Source: Ammonifex thiophilus
GTDB lineage: Bacteria > Bacillota > Desulfotomaculia > Desulfotomaculales > Ammonificaceae
Length of the DNA: 64,000 nt
Direction: 5' to 3'
NCBI RefSeq assembly: GCF_003368535.1
Contig: NZ_QSLN01000008.1
Span: 1 to 64,000 of the forward strand
Position numbers and translations under genes: made by a program. Shown piece by piece: positions 53,444-62,623 of the stretch. Every line of letters begins with the position of its first letter. Positions within the stretch are counted from its first letter, which is position 1. The notes beneath the pieces were generated by a model. The model searched no databases and was not told the DNA's origin. It saw nothing but the letters and a program-made list of their open reading frames with translations.

Positions 53444-54823
53444 TTGAGGGAAATTCCTCGTCATCTTCACTTCGTAGGTATAGGCGGCGTGGGGATGAGC
53501 GGTCTGGCTTTGCTCCTGAAGCAGCAGGGGTACGAGGTGACTGGTTCGGATACGGGTGACTCTTATTTCCTGCAAGCTTTAAGACTTTCCGGCATCAGGG
53601 TATACGACCGGCATGCGCCGACCAATCTGGCTCCGGAAACGGAATTGGTGGTGGTTTCCTCCGCCATTAAGCCCGACAATCCGGAGCTGCTTGCGGCCAG
53701 GGAGCGGGAGATCCCCATCGTCCGGCGCGGGGAGCTGCTGGCCTGGGTCATGAAGGAGTATCGGGGAATAGCGGTAGCGGGAGCGCACGGAAAGACCACC
53801 ACTACCGCTATGGTGGCCAGCGTGCTGCTGGCCGGGGGACTTGACCCTACTGTTCTGGTGGGAGGGTACTGGCCGCCCATCGAGGGTAACTGCCGCTTGG
53901 GCAAGGGGCCTTACTTCGTTACCGAGGCCGACGAGAGCGACGCTTCTTTTCTCCTCCTCACGCCGATGGTGGCGGTGGTCACCAATGTAGAAAACGACCA
54001 TCTGGACTACTACGGGGATCTGGAAGCGCTGCTGGGGGCCTTTCGCGCTTTCCTAGCGCGCATAGAGCCGCCGGGGACGGCCGTGGTTTGCCTTGATAGC
54101 CCTCTGGCGCGCCAGCTGATCGACGTCTTGAGCATCCCGGTGGTCACTTACGGGACGGAAGAAAGAGCCGACTACGTCCTGAAAAAGGTGGAGCTTTCCG
54201 GCAGCTCCTCTTCCGCCCTGCTTTACTACCGGGGAAGACTCTTAGGGCAGCTCAAACTTAACCTGCCCGGGAAGCACAATCTTTTGAACGCCGCGGCGGC
54301 GGTGGCCGTAGGGGCTTACTTAGGAATTCCCTTCGCGGTGGCCTCGCAGGCGCTGGCGGAGTTCAGAAGCGTGCGGCGGCGCTTCGAGTTCCTGGGAGAA
54401 GCGGGGGGAGTGATGGTGGTGGACGACTACGCCCACCACCCCACGGAAGTCCAGGCCACCATCGAGGCCGCCCGGCAGATACACCAGGGGCGCCTGGTAG
54501 TGGTGTTTCAGCCGCACCGTTACACCCGCACCGCTTTGCTTTATCTCGAGTTCGGCCGGTCTTTTGCAGGTAGTGACGTTTTGGTGCTGGATGAGATTTA
54601 TCCCGCCGGTGAGCCGCCCCTTCCGGGGGTGACAGCGGAGCTCATTGCCAAGGCTTGCCAGGCTCATCGCCCCGACCTCCCACTTTACCGTCTGCCTTCC
54701 ACAGGAAAAGCGGCGTTCCTTAAAGAAATCGTTTCTCCAGGAGACCTAGTGTTGACCATGGGCGCAGGGGATATCTACCGGGTAGGTAAGGAACTGCTTG
54801 AAATCTTGAAGGGGGCGAAGTAG
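53444..54823 (+). CDS. murC: UDP-MurNAc:L-alanine ligase MurC
   Basis: Adds L-alanine to UDP-MurNAc. The N-terminal HFVGIGGVGMSGLALLL, the ATP loop AGAHGKTTTTAMVASVL near residue 107, EADESDASFL, and the HHPTEVQAT motif near 327 are present. TTG 53444 is chosen because GGGGAG lies 7 bases upstream and the resulting 459 residues match the family. The frame is open to TTG 53348, which would add 32 residues that resemble no MurC. The 102-base gap after murG then contains only a 7-bp inverted repeat around a TATTATAC sequence. Confidence 0.93.
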   Translation: MREIPRHLHFVGIGGVGMSGLALLLKQQGYEVTGSDTGDSYFLQALRLSGIRVYDRHAPTNLAPETELVVVSSAIKPDNPELLAAREREIPIVRRGELLAWVMKEYRGIAVAGAHGKTTTTAMVASVLLAGGLDPTVLVGGYWPPIEGNCRLGKGPYFVTEADESDASFLLLTPMVAVVTNVENDHLDYYGDLEALLGAFRAFLARIEPPGTAVVCLDSPLARQLIDVLSIPVVTYGTEERADYVLKKVELSGSSSSALLYYRGRLLGQLKLNLPGKHNLLNAAAAVAVGAYLGIPFAVASQALAEFRSVRRRFEFLGEAGGVMVVDDYAHHPTEVQATIEAARQIHQGRLVVVFQPHRYTRTALLYLEFGRSFAGSDVLVLDEIYPAGEPPLPGVTAELIAKACQAHRPDLPLYRLPSTGKAAFLKEIVSPGDLVLTMGAGDIYRVGKELLEILKGAK

Positions 54824-55758
54824 TGACGCCGGTTGCTTCCTGGGTTTCTAAGGTGAAGCTTAAGGGTCACGTCTACCTCCGGGAGCCCATGGAGCGCCAT
54901 ACTACCTGGCGCATAGGCGGGCCAGCGGAGATGCTGGTAGAGCCAGCAGACCAAGAAGATTTAGCTCTTATTCTGCGCTTGGCAAGAGAGGAAGGAATCC
55001 CTCTCAACTTAATAGGCAACGGCTCTAATATCCTGGTCGGCGATGCCGGAGTGCCAGGAATAGTGGTGAAGATGGGCCAGGCTATGGGCGAGGTAAAGGT
55101 GGAAGGGAGGCGGTTGAGAGCGGGGGCGGGGGCGAAGCTCGCTCGCCTGGCGGCCTTGGCGCAGGTAGCCGGGCTTGCCGGCCTGGAGTTCACCTGTGGT
55201 ATTCCGGCTAGCCTGGGGGGAGCGGTAGTCATGAACGCCGGGGCGGCCGGGCAGAGCATGGCCGAAGTGGTGCGATGGGTCAAGGTGATGGATCGAGAAG
55301 GACGGGTGGAGATTTTGCGAGGAGAGGAACTGGGTTTTGGCTACCGGCAGAGCGTCCTGCAGCACTTACCTGTCGTGGTCCTGGAGGTGGAGCTTGAGCT
55401 TTGCCCCGATGATCCCACGGCGGTGGCTCGACGCATGGCGGCCGTTTGGCGAAAGCGCCAACTCACCCAGCCTCTGGAATATCCCAGCGCAGGGAGCGTA
55501 TTTAAAAACCCGCCTGGCGCCCCGGCAGCCGGGAAGCTCATAGAGCTCGCGGGGGGCAAAGGCCTGCGGGTAGGGGAGGCCATGGTTTCTCCCAAGCACG
55601 CCAACTTCATCGTCAACCTGGGAAGGGCGCGGGCGACAGACGTCTTGTGCCTGATCCGCCAGGTGCAGAGCCTGGTGGAAGCTAAGTTCGGGATAAAGCT
55701 GGAACCGGAGGTAAAGTTCTTAGGATCTTTTGGGTGGGACGGGGAGATATGCGCCTGA
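54823..55758 (+). CDS. murB: UDP-N-acetylenolpyruvoylglucosamine reductase MurB
   Basis: FAD-dependent reduction of enolpyruvyl-UDP-GlcNAc to UDP-MurNAc. FAD-binding motifs are RHTTWRIGGPAEMLVEP near residue 25, GNGSNILVGDAG and GIPASLGGAVVMNAGA. The proton-donating Ser lies in SAGSVFKNP near 226. Length is 311. GTG 54823 overlaps the murC stop by one base. In relatives murB often lies near rapZ-whiA; here it is in the dcw cluster. Confidence 0.95.
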   Translation: MTPVASWVSKVKLKGHVYLREPMERHTTWRIGGPAEMLVEPADQEDLALILRLAREEGIPLNLIGNGSNILVGDAGVPGIVVKMGQAMGEVKVEGRRLRAGAGAKLARLAALAQVAGLAGLEFTCGIPASLGGAVVMNAGAAGQSMAEVVRWVKVMDREGRVEILRGEELGFGYRQSVLQHLPVVVLEVELELCPDDPTAVARRMAAVWRKRQLTQPLEYPSAGSVFKNPPGAPAAGKLIELAGGKGLRVGEAMVSPKHANFIVNLGRARATDVLCLIRQVQSLVEAKFGIKLEPEVKFLGSFGWDGEICA

Positions 55759-57002
55759 TTATCAAGGGACCCAACGTTCTAAAAGGAAAGATAAAGGTGA
55801 GTGGAGCCAAGAACGCCATTTTGCCCATACTTTGCGCTTGCCTTCTCTGCGATGGCGAAAGCGTAATTCACGGGGTGCCCCAGCTGGGTGACGTGGCGGT
55901 GATGGGCGTCGTTTTACGCCATCTGAAAGTGCTTTGCCGCCGGGAAGGGGAAACCTTAAAGGTGGATACCAGCTCTCTTCAGCTGGAGGAGATCCCGGAA
56001 GAGCTCACCCGCCGCATGCGGGCCTCTTGTCTGGTCATGGGGCCTTTGCTGGCCCGCTTTGGCAGGGTCAAGATTGCCGCTCCTGGCGGCTGCAACATCG
56101 GAGCCAGGCCTATCGACCTGCATCTCAAGGGGCTTAAGGCCATGGGGGCGAAGATCACCGAACGGGCAGGCTTCATCGTAGCCGAGGCGGATCGTCTACG
56201 GGGGGCCGAGATCCACCTCGATCTTCCCAGCGTGGGGGCGACCGAGAACCTGATGATGGCGGCTGTGCTGGCTGAGGGAACCACCATCATAGGGAACGCG
56301 GCCAAAGAACCGGAAATCGTGGACCTTCAGAACTTCCTCAACCGAGCGGGGGCGCGGATAAGGGGTGCCGGTACCTCTACCATAAGAGTGGAGGGGGTTA
56401 GCAAACCGCTGCAGGCGCCCAAAGGACACCAGGTCATCCCTGATCGCATCGAGGCGGGAACCCACCTCATCGCTGCTGCCCTCACCGGGGGGGAGGTGGA
56501 GGTAGAGAACGTGATACCGGAGCACCTGGAGCCGCTCATCGCCAAATTGAGGGAGGCGGGAGCAGAGGTAGAAGCGGGAGAAGACAGGATCTGGGTCTGG
56601 CGGCGGAAGCCCCTTAAGGCGGTAGACCTGCGCACCATGCCTTACCCTGGCTTCCCCACCGATCTCCAGGCTCCCATGTGCGCTTTGCTTTCTGTGGCGG
56701 AGGGCATAAGCGTGGTGACGGAAAACATTTTCGAGAACCGCTTCCGGCACGTCCCTGAACTTCAGCGAATGGGGGCCGACATCCGTATTGAGGGTCGAAC
56801 TTTGATCATAAAGGGAGTTCCTCAGCTGGTAGGGGCGCGGGTGGAAGCCCCCGACCTCCGGGCAGGGGCGGCTTTGGTACTAGCCGGGCTAGTGGCCGAG
56901 AACACCACCGTTGTGGAACGGATCGAACATATAGATCGGGGCTATGAAAAGCTGGAAGAAAAATATCGGCGCCTAGGTGCTTACATCGAACGCGTGGGTT
57001 GA
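55749..57002 (+). CDS. murA: UDP-N-acetylglucosamine 1-carboxyvinyltransferase MurA
   Basis: Transfers enolpyruvate from phosphoenolpyruvate to UDP-GlcNAc, the first committed step of peptidoglycan synthesis and the fosfomycin target. The 417-residue protein has [12 protein letters not shown] near residue 20, the active-site Cys in [17 protein letters not shown] (near 115), and GYPTD-like [12 protein letters not shown] near 300. ATG 55749 follows GGGGAGAT. The gene overlaps the end of murB by 10 bases. The five extra codons upstream are rejected. Confidence 0.95.
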   Translation: MRLIIKGPNVLKGKIKVSGAKNAILPILCACLLCDGESVIHGVPQLGDVAVMGVVLRHLKVLCRREGETLKVDTSSLQLEEIPEELTRRMRASCLVMGPLLARFGRVKIAAPGGCNIGARPIDLHLKGLKAMGAKITERAGFIVAEADRLRGAEIHLDLPSVGATENLMMAAVLAEGTTIIGNAAKEPEIVDLQNFLNRAGARIRGAGTSTIRVEGVSKPLQAPKGHQVIPDRIEAGTHLIAAALTGGEVEVENVIPEHLEPLIAKLREAGAEVEAGEDRIWVWRRKPLKAVDLRTMPYPGFPTDLQAPMCALLSVAEGISVVTENIFENRFRHVPELQRMGADIRIEGRTLIIKGVPQLVGARVEAPDLRAGAALVLAGLVAENTTVVERIEHIDRGYEKLEEKYRRLGAYIERVG

Positions 57003-57040
57003 TCCCGCTTATATTTTTATGCCTGCGGGGGACAGGCCTT

Positions 57041-57898
57041 ATGCTCTCGGTTTCCTCGCGAGCCAGGAAGAGAAGGTACGGCTGGTGGGAGCGAATAAGT
57101 CTCCTCCTCTTGCTTTTGGCGGGTATTTACTTGTTACTTAGCTCCTCTCTCTTTTCCATCAAAGAGGTAAGGGTGGCAGGAAATAAGAACGTGACGGCGA
57201 AGGAGATACTTGAGGCAGCGCAACTTCGCCAGGGAGAAAACATTTTTAAGGTGAACCTGGGGGAAGTGGCTCGAAGAGTAGCTGCCCTCCCCCAAATTGC
57301 CGAGGCACGGGTGAAAAGGCTACTTCCCCACACAGTGCTTATAGAGGTTAAGGAAAGAGAGCCGGTGGCTCTGGTACCCGGTAAGGATGGTTTTTACGGG
57401 GTGGACCTAACCGGGCACTGTTTGGGTCGCTACTCCGTTAACCTTCCTTTTCCTGTGCTGACTGGGGTGGGGGAGGCGCCGCCGCCGGGAAAGCAGATAA
57501 GTAGTTCTGGGTTTTTTCTGTCGAGGGAGCTATTAGCTGCTTTAAAGCAAGCCGGCCTTCTGGGGAAGATAGGTGAAATTCACGTAAATGTTCCAGACCG
57601 CACGATTGAAGCCTATACTATCGAGGGGGTTAAGATATACTTGGGCGCTCCGACCGAGGTGAGGGAAAAAGTAGATATCCTGGCCCGCCTTTTACCTATG
57701 CTCAAGGCGGGGGAAGTAGAGTATGCGGATCTTCAGGTAGTGAATCGTCCCGTAGTACGCTTCAAGGGGGGAGATCGCCAAAGTGCGCACACTTCACCTA
57801 AGCCTACTCTTGGTAGGCTTGACCCTGGGGCTAATCGTGGCTGTGCAGATGCGCTTGGCGCAGGAAATAGCCCGTACGGTTCCCATCCAGCGCATTAA
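57041..57898 (+). CDS. ftsQ: division protein FtsQ/DivIB
   Basis: Bitopic division protein with a short basic cytoplasmic tail, one membrane helix (about residues 20-38), a POTRA domain (FSIKEVRVAGNKNVTAKEIL onward, about 40-110) and the FtsQ beta domain. ATG 57041 is 8 bases after GGGGGA. The TTG 56999 that overlaps the murA stop is the alternative. The last 38 residues are Gly/Arg/His-rich and do not resemble FtsQ. They are read through the beginning of the next gene in another frame, a 116-base overlap. Length is 285. Confidence 0.88.
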   Translation: MLSVSSRARKRRYGWWERISLLLLLLAGIYLLLSSSLFSIKEVRVAGNKNVTAKEILEAAQLRQGENIFKVNLGEVARRVAALPQIAEARVKRLLPHTVLIEVKEREPVALVPGKDGFYGVDLTGHCLGRYSVNLPFPVLTGVGEAPPPGKQISSSGFFLSRELLAALKQAGLLGKIGEIHVNVPDRTIEAYTIEGVKIYLGAPTEVREKVDILARLLPMLKAGEVEYADLQVVNRPVVRFKGGDRQSAHTSPKPTLGRLDPGANRGCADALGAGNSPYGSHPAH

Positions 57899-58484
57899 CA
57901 CTTTGATGGCGGAAGTGCAAGCGGCGCGCAAGGAGAGGGATCAGCTGCAAAGCGAAGTGAACCGGTTACAACAGGAACTGGATGCAGTGACCAACCAGGA
58001 GGGGCTGAAGGAACTCAAGACTGAACTTAATTCTTACCGGATCGAGGCGGGACTAGTAGCGGTAACAGGTCCGGGGGTGGAGGTAACGCTCAACGATAGC
58101 ACACTTATACCCAAGCCCGGGCAGAACCCCAACCTCTACGTGTTGCACGACGAGGACATACTGCGGGTCTTGAACGAACTTAAGGCGGCAGGAGCGGAGG
58201 TTTTGGCTATAAACGGCGAGAGGCTGGTAGCTACCAGCGAAGTGAGGTGTGCGGGACCGACCATACTGGTGAACAAAACGAAGCGGCTGGCCGCTCCCTT
58301 TGTCATTACCGCCATAGGCAATCCGGACACCATGATAAACGCTCTGAATATGCGGGGAGGCGTGGTGGACACCCTGCGGCAGTTCTGGGGAATCCAGGTG
58401 AGCATAAAGAAGCTGCCGGAGGTTACCATACCGGCTTACAAAGGTAGCCGCCGGTTCGAGTACGCGCACCCGGTAAGGGAGTAA
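57783..58484 (+). CDS. DUF881 family protein (first copy)
   Basis: Secreted or anchored protein of the DUF881 family found beside ftsQ in many Firmicutes and actinobacteria; function unknown. The 233 residues comprise an N-terminal membrane helix (5-22), a coiled coil (40-85), and the DUF881 domain with VTGPGVEVTLNDS, LRVLNELKAAGAEVLAINGERL and the C-terminal IQVSIKKLPEVTIPAY. GTG 57783 follows GGGGGGAG by 10 bases and lies inside the 3' end of ftsQ. A second, homologous copy follows 17 bases downstream. Confidence 0.88.
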   Translation: MRTLHLSLLLVGLTLGLIVAVQMRLAQEIARTVPIQRINTLMAEVQAARKERDQLQSEVNRLQQELDAVTNQEGLKELKTELNSYRIEAGLVAVTGPGVEVTLNDSTLIPKPGQNPNLYVLHDEDILRVLNELKAAGAEVLAINGERLVATSEVRCAGPTILVNKTKRLAAPFVITAIGNPDTMINALNMRGGVVDTLRQFWGIQVSIKKLPEVTIPAYKGSRRFEYAHPVRE

Positions 58485-58501
58485 AGGGGGACTAGCTGCC
58501 G

Positions 58502-59206
58502 TTGAAGAAAAAGGAACTGGTGTCGCTGGGTTTAATCGCGCTAGCGCTCGGCTTTCTCCTGGCCTTCACCTACCGCACGGCCAATCGCGTGGAACGAACC
58601 GTTCCTTACGATCGAGCCCATGAGCTCACCTTGGAGCTTAAGGCCCTGGCTAAAGAGCGGGCAGATCTGGAGGCCCAGGCGAGGGACTTGCGGGCCAAGC
58701 TGGCCAAGGCCAAGCAGGGCTATAGCGAGGCCCAGTTGGCCTTAGAAGCGGAGGTCAAGGAGGCGGCGGCGTTGGCGGGAGCTGTTCCCCTGGAGGGGCC
58801 GGGAGTGCGGGTAGTAGTGGACAACCCTCCCGGCACCGCAGGGGGTACCATCTTCGCGGTACGCGACGAAGACCTCTTGAAAATTGTAAACGAGCTCCGA
58901 GCTGCGGGAGCGGAAGCTATCTCCATCAACGGCCAGCGATTGGTCTCCACTTCGGAAATTAGGACGGCCGGCTCCTTCATCAACGTTAACCTTCAGCGCA
59001 TCACTCCTCCCTACGAGATTCTGGCCATCGGCGACTCGGCGGCTTTAAAGGCCGCTCTGGAGGTAAAGGGAGGAATAGTGGAGACCTTACGTGATTGGGG
59101 CGTGCGCATTCAGGTGGAAGCGCGACAACAGGTAAAAGTTCCGGCTTTAAGCAAGCCCTTGCGTTTTGATTACGCCCGCGCCGTGGAGACAGGAGGGAAA
59201 AGCTAG
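58502..59206 (+). CDS. DUF881 family protein (second copy)
   Basis: Paralogue of the preceding gene: membrane helix (7-24), coiled coil (38-75), then the same DUF881 pattern with GPGVRVVVDNP, LLKIVNELRAAGAEAISINGQRL and the QVEARQQVKVPAL C-terminal strand. Length is 234. The start is TTG 58502, with AAAGGGGG about 10 bases upstream. Tandem copies suggest a hetero-complex around the division site, but this is inference. The stop touches the ATG of sbp. Confidence 0.88.
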   Translation: MKKKELVSLGLIALALGFLLAFTYRTANRVERTVPYDRAHELTLELKALAKERADLEAQARDLRAKLAKAKQGYSEAQLALEAEVKEAAALAGAVPLEGPGVRVVVDNPPGTAGGTIFAVRDEDLLKIVNELRAAGAEAISINGQRLVSTSEIRTAGSFINVNLQRITPPYEILAIGDSAALKAALEVKGGIVETLRDWGVRIQVEARQQVKVPALSKPLRFDYARAVETGGKS

Positions 59207-59554
59207 ATGTGGTGGGGAATTGTTTTAGTAATTTTAGGTCTGGTGGTGGGAATAGCCTTAGGACTCAATTTACCTTTGGTCATTCCTCAAGCTTACGGTA
59301 AGTATCTGGGGGTAGCGGTACTGGCCGCTCTGGATTCGGTGTTCGGAGGGATGCGGGCTTCGCTAGAGGGACGTTTCGATAACGCCATTTTCCTGAGCGG
59401 TTTCTTCGTCAACGCCTGCCTGGCGGCCGGCCTGGTTTTTCTAGGAGACCGCCTGGGGGTGGAGCTTTACACGGCGGCCATTGTAGCTTTCGGAGTGCGC
59501 CTTTTCCAAAATCTAGCTATAATTCGGCGTCACTTTTTGGGACGAAAAAAGTAA
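59207..59554 (+). CDS. sbp: small basic membrane protein Sbp (DUF1290)
   Basis: Membrane protein of 115 residues with about four hydrophobic segments, matching DUF1290/Sbp encoded between ftsQ and ftsZ in Firmicutes. Recognisable parts are PLVIPQAYGKYLGVAVLAALDSVFGG (residues about 23-48) and a last segment with FGVRLFQNLAIIRRH and a Lys/Arg tail. ATG 59207 begins directly after the previous stop. Function is unknown. ftsA would be expected next but is absent. Confidence 0.88.
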   Translation: MWWGIVLVILGLVVGIALGLNLPLVIPQAYGKYLGVAVLAALDSVFGGMRASLEGRFDNAIFLSGFFVNACLAAGLVFLGDRLGVELYTAAIVAFGVRLFQNLAIIRRHFLGRKK

Positions 59555-59632
59555 TACTAGCAGGAAAATTGTCGGTTTGAAGAAAACTTTTTATGGCAAC
59601 AAGATGGAAAGAAGGAAGGGGGAGGGCGGCCC

Positions 59633-60688
59633 ATGATTGATATCGAGATGGAACTCAACGAACTGGCTAACATAAAAGTTGTGGGTGTGGGGGGAGCGGG
59701 GGGCAACGCTGTCAACCGCATGATCACAGCAGGAGTGCGCGGAGTGGAGTTCATCGTTATCAACACCGACGCCCAGGCTTTGGCCATGTCCCAGAGCCCT
59801 AATAAGATCCAGATAGGGGTTAAACTTACCAAAGGACTGGGAGCGGGGGGTAATCCGGAGATAGGAGAAAAGGCGGCGGAAGAGAGCAAGGACGACATTG
59901 TCGCTGCCCTGCGGGGAGCAGATATGGTCTTCGTCACGGCGGGCATGGGAGGAGGTACCGGTACCGGTGCTGCTCCCATTGTGGCGGCGCTGGCCAAGGA
60001 GCTGGGAGCGCTCACCGTGGGGGTGGTCACGCGTCCCTTCACCTTCGAGGGGCGCAAGCGGCAGATGCAGGCCGAAATGGGGATCAAAAACCTCAAGGAG
60101 CGGGTGGATACCCTCATAACCATACCCAACGACCGTCTCCTGCAGGTGATCGACAAGAACACATCTATAATAGAAGCCTTCCGTATTGCTGATGATGTGC
60201 TGCGGCAAGGGGTTCAGGGAATTTCCGACCTTATAGCCGTTCCTGGCCTTATAAACCTCGACTTTGCGGACGTTCGGACCATTATGAAAGACGCGGGATC
60301 GGCCCTGATGGGGATCGGGGTGGCGCGGGGAGAAAATCGGGCGGTGGAAGCGGCCAAGCTGGCCATCTCCAGCCCCTTGTTGGAAACTTCTATCGAAGGA
60401 GCTAAGGGGGTGTTGCTTAATCTCACCGGCGACCCTTCCATGCGCCTCCTAGAGGTGAACGAGGCGGCCCAGATCATCTCCCAGGTGGTAGACCCCGAGG
60501 CCAACATCATTTTCGGCGCCGTGATCGACGAAAGCTTAAACGACGAGGTGCGTGTTACGGTCATCGCTACGGGCTTCGACGAGCGACCTTCCTCTAAGGA
60601 AAAAAAGGAGGTGGAGTTGCGCACGCTCAACCACCACGAAGATCTAGACATACCTGTCTTTCTCCTGCGGCGGTCGGGAAGTCGGTAG
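59633..60688 (+). CDS. ftsZ: cell-division GTPase FtsZ
   Basis: Tubulin-like GTPase that forms the division ring. The 351-residue protein has the N-terminal [15 protein letters not shown] (residues 16-30), the tubulin loop [12 protein letters not shown] (104-115), the T7 loop with [11 protein letters not shown], and a short linker. The conserved C-terminal peptide [11 protein letters not shown] docks partners such as FtsA or SepF. The linker is very short (about 15 residues). ATG 59633 has a GGGGGAGGGCGG stretch upstream. A terminator follows at 60731. Confidence 0.97.
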   Translation: MIDIEMELNELANIKVVGVGGAGGNAVNRMITAGVRGVEFIVINTDAQALAMSQSPNKIQIGVKLTKGLGAGGNPEIGEKAAEESKDDIVAALRGADMVFVTAGMGGGTGTGAAPIVAALAKELGALTVGVVTRPFTFEGRKRQMQAEMGIKNLKERVDTLITIPNDRLLQVIDKNTSIIEAFRIADDVLRQGVQGISDLIAVPGLINLDFADVRTIMKDAGSALMGIGVARGENRAVEAAKLAISSPLLETSIEGAKGVLLNLTGDPSMRLLEVNEAAQIISQVVDPEANIIFGAVIDESLNDEVRVTVIATGFDERPSSKEKKEVELRTLNHHEDLDIPVFLLRRSGSR

Positions 60689-60730
60689 GATATTGACTTC
60701 CTCTATTTCCAAGACATGACAGTCTCCGCT

Positions 60731-60766
60731 ACCTCGGCTTGCTAAAATTAAGGCCGAGGTTTTTTA
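60731..60766 (+). terminator. intrinsic terminator after ftsZ
   Basis: ACCTCGGC (60731-60738) pairs with GCCGAGGT (60753-60760) across a 14-base AT-rich loop and is followed by TTTTTTATTT. It closes the 18-kb division cluster and separates it from the sporulation genes. Confidence 0.85.
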
Positions 60767-60829
60767 TTTGGGGCATGGGGCAGTCGGGCAGCGCATAAGG
60801 GTATAGCAGGCTAGGGTGGGGGGAGAAGA

Positions 60830-61732
60830 TTGGCCGGCTACGTGGTTTATGTGGACGAGTTGCTGGCTACTAACCTCCTGATGAACTACCTCATCCTTTA
60901 CCTAACCGGCAAGCTGGCGGGTCTATCCCTCTCCTTCTTGCGTCTCTTCTTGGCGGCGCTCCTAGGCTCGCTCTATCTGCTGGTCCTTTTTCTTCCCGGC
61001 GGAGCATATCTTTATAACCTGATCGGGAAGTTTCTGCTCTCTTTCCTTATAGTCTTTTTGGCCTTTGGCAAAATGCCTTGGCGTCGCTTTCTGGCGGTAT
61101 ACGCTCTGTTTTTCGGTGTTTCTTTTGCTCTAGGAGGGGTGGTTTTCGGGGTGAGCTTCCTTTTTGGTGGCAGGCCCGGAGAAGAGAAGCTTTCCTACCG
61201 TTTTCTCCTTCCCGGCCTGCTGGCCACTCTGATCCTGGCGGTAATTTTGGGACGCAAGGGGGCAAACTTGCGCCGGCGGGTGAGTGAAAGTTTCTTCCGC
61301 GTTCCCTGCGTCATCTGGTTAGGGGACTGCCGTCTGGAGCTCACCGCCCTGGTGGACACGGGTAACCAACTGTTTGATCCCGTTTCTGGCCATCCCGTGA
61401 TGGTGGTGGACTACGAGGCTCTGGCGAGGTGCTTACCGAAGGAGATGCAGACCTGGTTTAAAGAGAGCGGGAGGTTCGACCCCGCCAGCCTCTACTCTTT
61501 GTCTTGGCGCAACTCGCGCTGGCTTACCAGGGTAAGGCTCATTCCCTTTCGCTCTCTGGGAGTGAGTGGGGGGTTGCTGGTGGGCTTAAGGCCCGATGCG
61601 GTGGAGGTGTTTTACGGGGGAAAGGAGGTGAAGACCAGGAAGGTGGTAATAGGTATCTACAGCGAGCGTTTGAGCCCTGAGGGCGCCTATCAGGCTCTTT
61701 TGCCTCCCAAAATTATCGAGCCTCTACTCTAA
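60830..61732 (+). CDS. spoIIGA: sporulation sigma-E processing protease SpoIIGA
   Basis: Membrane-bound aspartyl protease that cleaves the pro-sequence of sigma-E in the mother cell after the SpoIIR signal. The 300-residue protein has an N-terminal region of five hydrophobic helices (to about 150) and a C-terminal protease domain with the active-site [18 protein letters not shown] near residue 178. The start is TTG 60830, with GGGGGGAGAAGA upstream. It is followed 10 bases later by its substrate gene sigE. I saw no clear Spo0A box in the 63 bases between the terminator and the start. Confidence 0.94.
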   Translation: MAGYVVYVDELLATNLLMNYLILYLTGKLAGLSLSFLRLFLAALLGSLYLLVLFLPGGAYLYNLIGKFLLSFLIVFLAFGKMPWRRFLAVYALFFGVSFALGGVVFGVSFLFGGRPGEEKLSYRFLLPGLLATLILAVILGRKGANLRRRVSESFFRVPCVIWLGDCRLELTALVDTGNQLFDPVSGHPVMVVDYEALARCLPKEMQTWFKESGRFDPASLYSLSWRNSRWLTRVRLIPFRSLGVSGGLLVGLRPDAVEVFYGGKEVKTRKVVIGIYSERLSPEGAYQALLPPKIIEPLL

Positions 61733-61742
61733 GGGGGGAAGA

Positions 61743-62477
61743 GTGTTGCAGGGCCAACTACTTGAAGCTTTAAAGCTGCGTTTTAAGCTCTGGTTTTGCC
61801 TCTGGCTTCTGCGGCTTAAGCCGGCGGGATTTTATGTGGGGGGACCGGAAGCCCTCCCGCCCCCGCTTAACGCCGAGGAGGAGGCCCGCTTGCTCAGGCG
61901 GCTGGAGGCGGGGGACCAGTCGGTGCGGAACACCTTAGTGGAGCGCAATTTGCGCCTGGTGGTTTATATAGCCCGGAAGTATGAGAGTACGGGTATCAAC
62001 TTGGAGGATCTGGTCTCTATCGGGAGCATCGGCCTCATTAAGGCGGTCAACACTTTCAACCCCCAGCGTAAGGTCAAGCTGGCCACCTATGCCTCGCGTT
62101 GCATAGAGAACGAAATTTTGATGTTTTTAAGGCGGCAATCCCGGACTCTGCGGCAGGAGGTGTCCTTCGACGAGCCGCTTAATACCGACTGGGACGGCAA
62201 CGAACTTTTACTTTCTGACGTTTTGGGGACGGAGGGGGATGTGACCTCGCGCCACTTGGAGGAGGAAGTGGATCGCAAGATTCTTAAGCTTGCCCTGGCC
62301 AGCCTGAGCGGGCGTGAGCGGGTCATAATGGAGCTGCGCTTCGGCTTGGGAGCCGACGGTGAGGAAAAGACCCAGAAAGAGGTGGCCGACCTTCTGGGGA
62401 TTTCCCAGTCCTATATTTCCCGGTTGGAAAAGCGCATTCTTAAGCGCTTGCGGCGGGAGATCTGCCGGCTAGCTTAA
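61743..62477 (+). CDS. sigE: RNA polymerase sigma-E factor (pro-sigma-E)
   Basis: Early mother-cell sporulation sigma factor made as an inactive precursor. The N-terminal 30 residues form a hydrophobic, membrane-binding pro-sequence. The conserved [13 protein letters not shown] follows (about 30-42), beginning at the likely SpoIIGA cleavage site. Sigma region 2 ([26 protein letters not shown] split) and region 4 with the helix-turn-helix [24 protein letters not shown] follow. Length is 244. Both GTG 61743 and TTG 61746 could start it. A terminator follows. Confidence 0.96.
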   Translation: MLQGQLLEALKLRFKLWFCLWLLRLKPAGFYVGGPEALPPPLNAEEEARLLRRLEAGDQSVRNTLVERNLRLVVYIARKYESTGINLEDLVSIGSIGLIKAVNTFNPQRKVKLATYASRCIENEILMFLRRQSRTLRQEVSFDEPLNTDWDGNELLLSDVLGTEGDVTSRHLEEEVDRKILKLALASLSGRERVIMELRFGLGADGEEKTQKEVADLLGISQSYISRLEKRILKRLRREICRLA

Positions 62478-62497
62478 GAAAACATTTTTTTGCAACC

Positions 62498-62520
62498 GGC
62501 GGGCTTGGCCCGCCTTTTTT
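62498..62520 (+). terminator. intrinsic terminator after sigE
   Basis: GGCGGGC-TTG-GCCCGCC (62498-62514) is followed by TTTTTTATTT, 21 bases after the sigE stop. It separates spoIIGA-sigE from sigG. Confidence 0.88.
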
Positions 62521-62544
62521 ATTTAGTTAGTGTATAAGTCGTAT

Positions 62545-62574
62545 GTATAAGCCTTTTTCTGGGTGGTAATAATG
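62545..62574 (+). promoter_or_regulatory. sigma-F/sigma-G-type promoter of sigG
   Basis: GTATA (62545-62549), a 15-base spacer and GGTAATAATG (62565-62574) match the forespore consensus (-35 GYATA, -10 GGNNANAHTR) at every defined position. Transcription would begin near 62581, about 40 bases before the sigG ATG. Sigma-F initiation with sigma-G autoregulation is what is known for Bacillus. Confidence 0.7.
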
Positions 62575-62623
62575 ACAGATGAAATAGCTGTTGTTGACTG
62601 GGGTAGGGAGCGGTTAGGGGCTC

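Noticed and set aside
60767-60829. Spo0A box ahead of spoIIGA
   Set aside because: I looked for TGTCGAA-like sequences and found none that was convincing.
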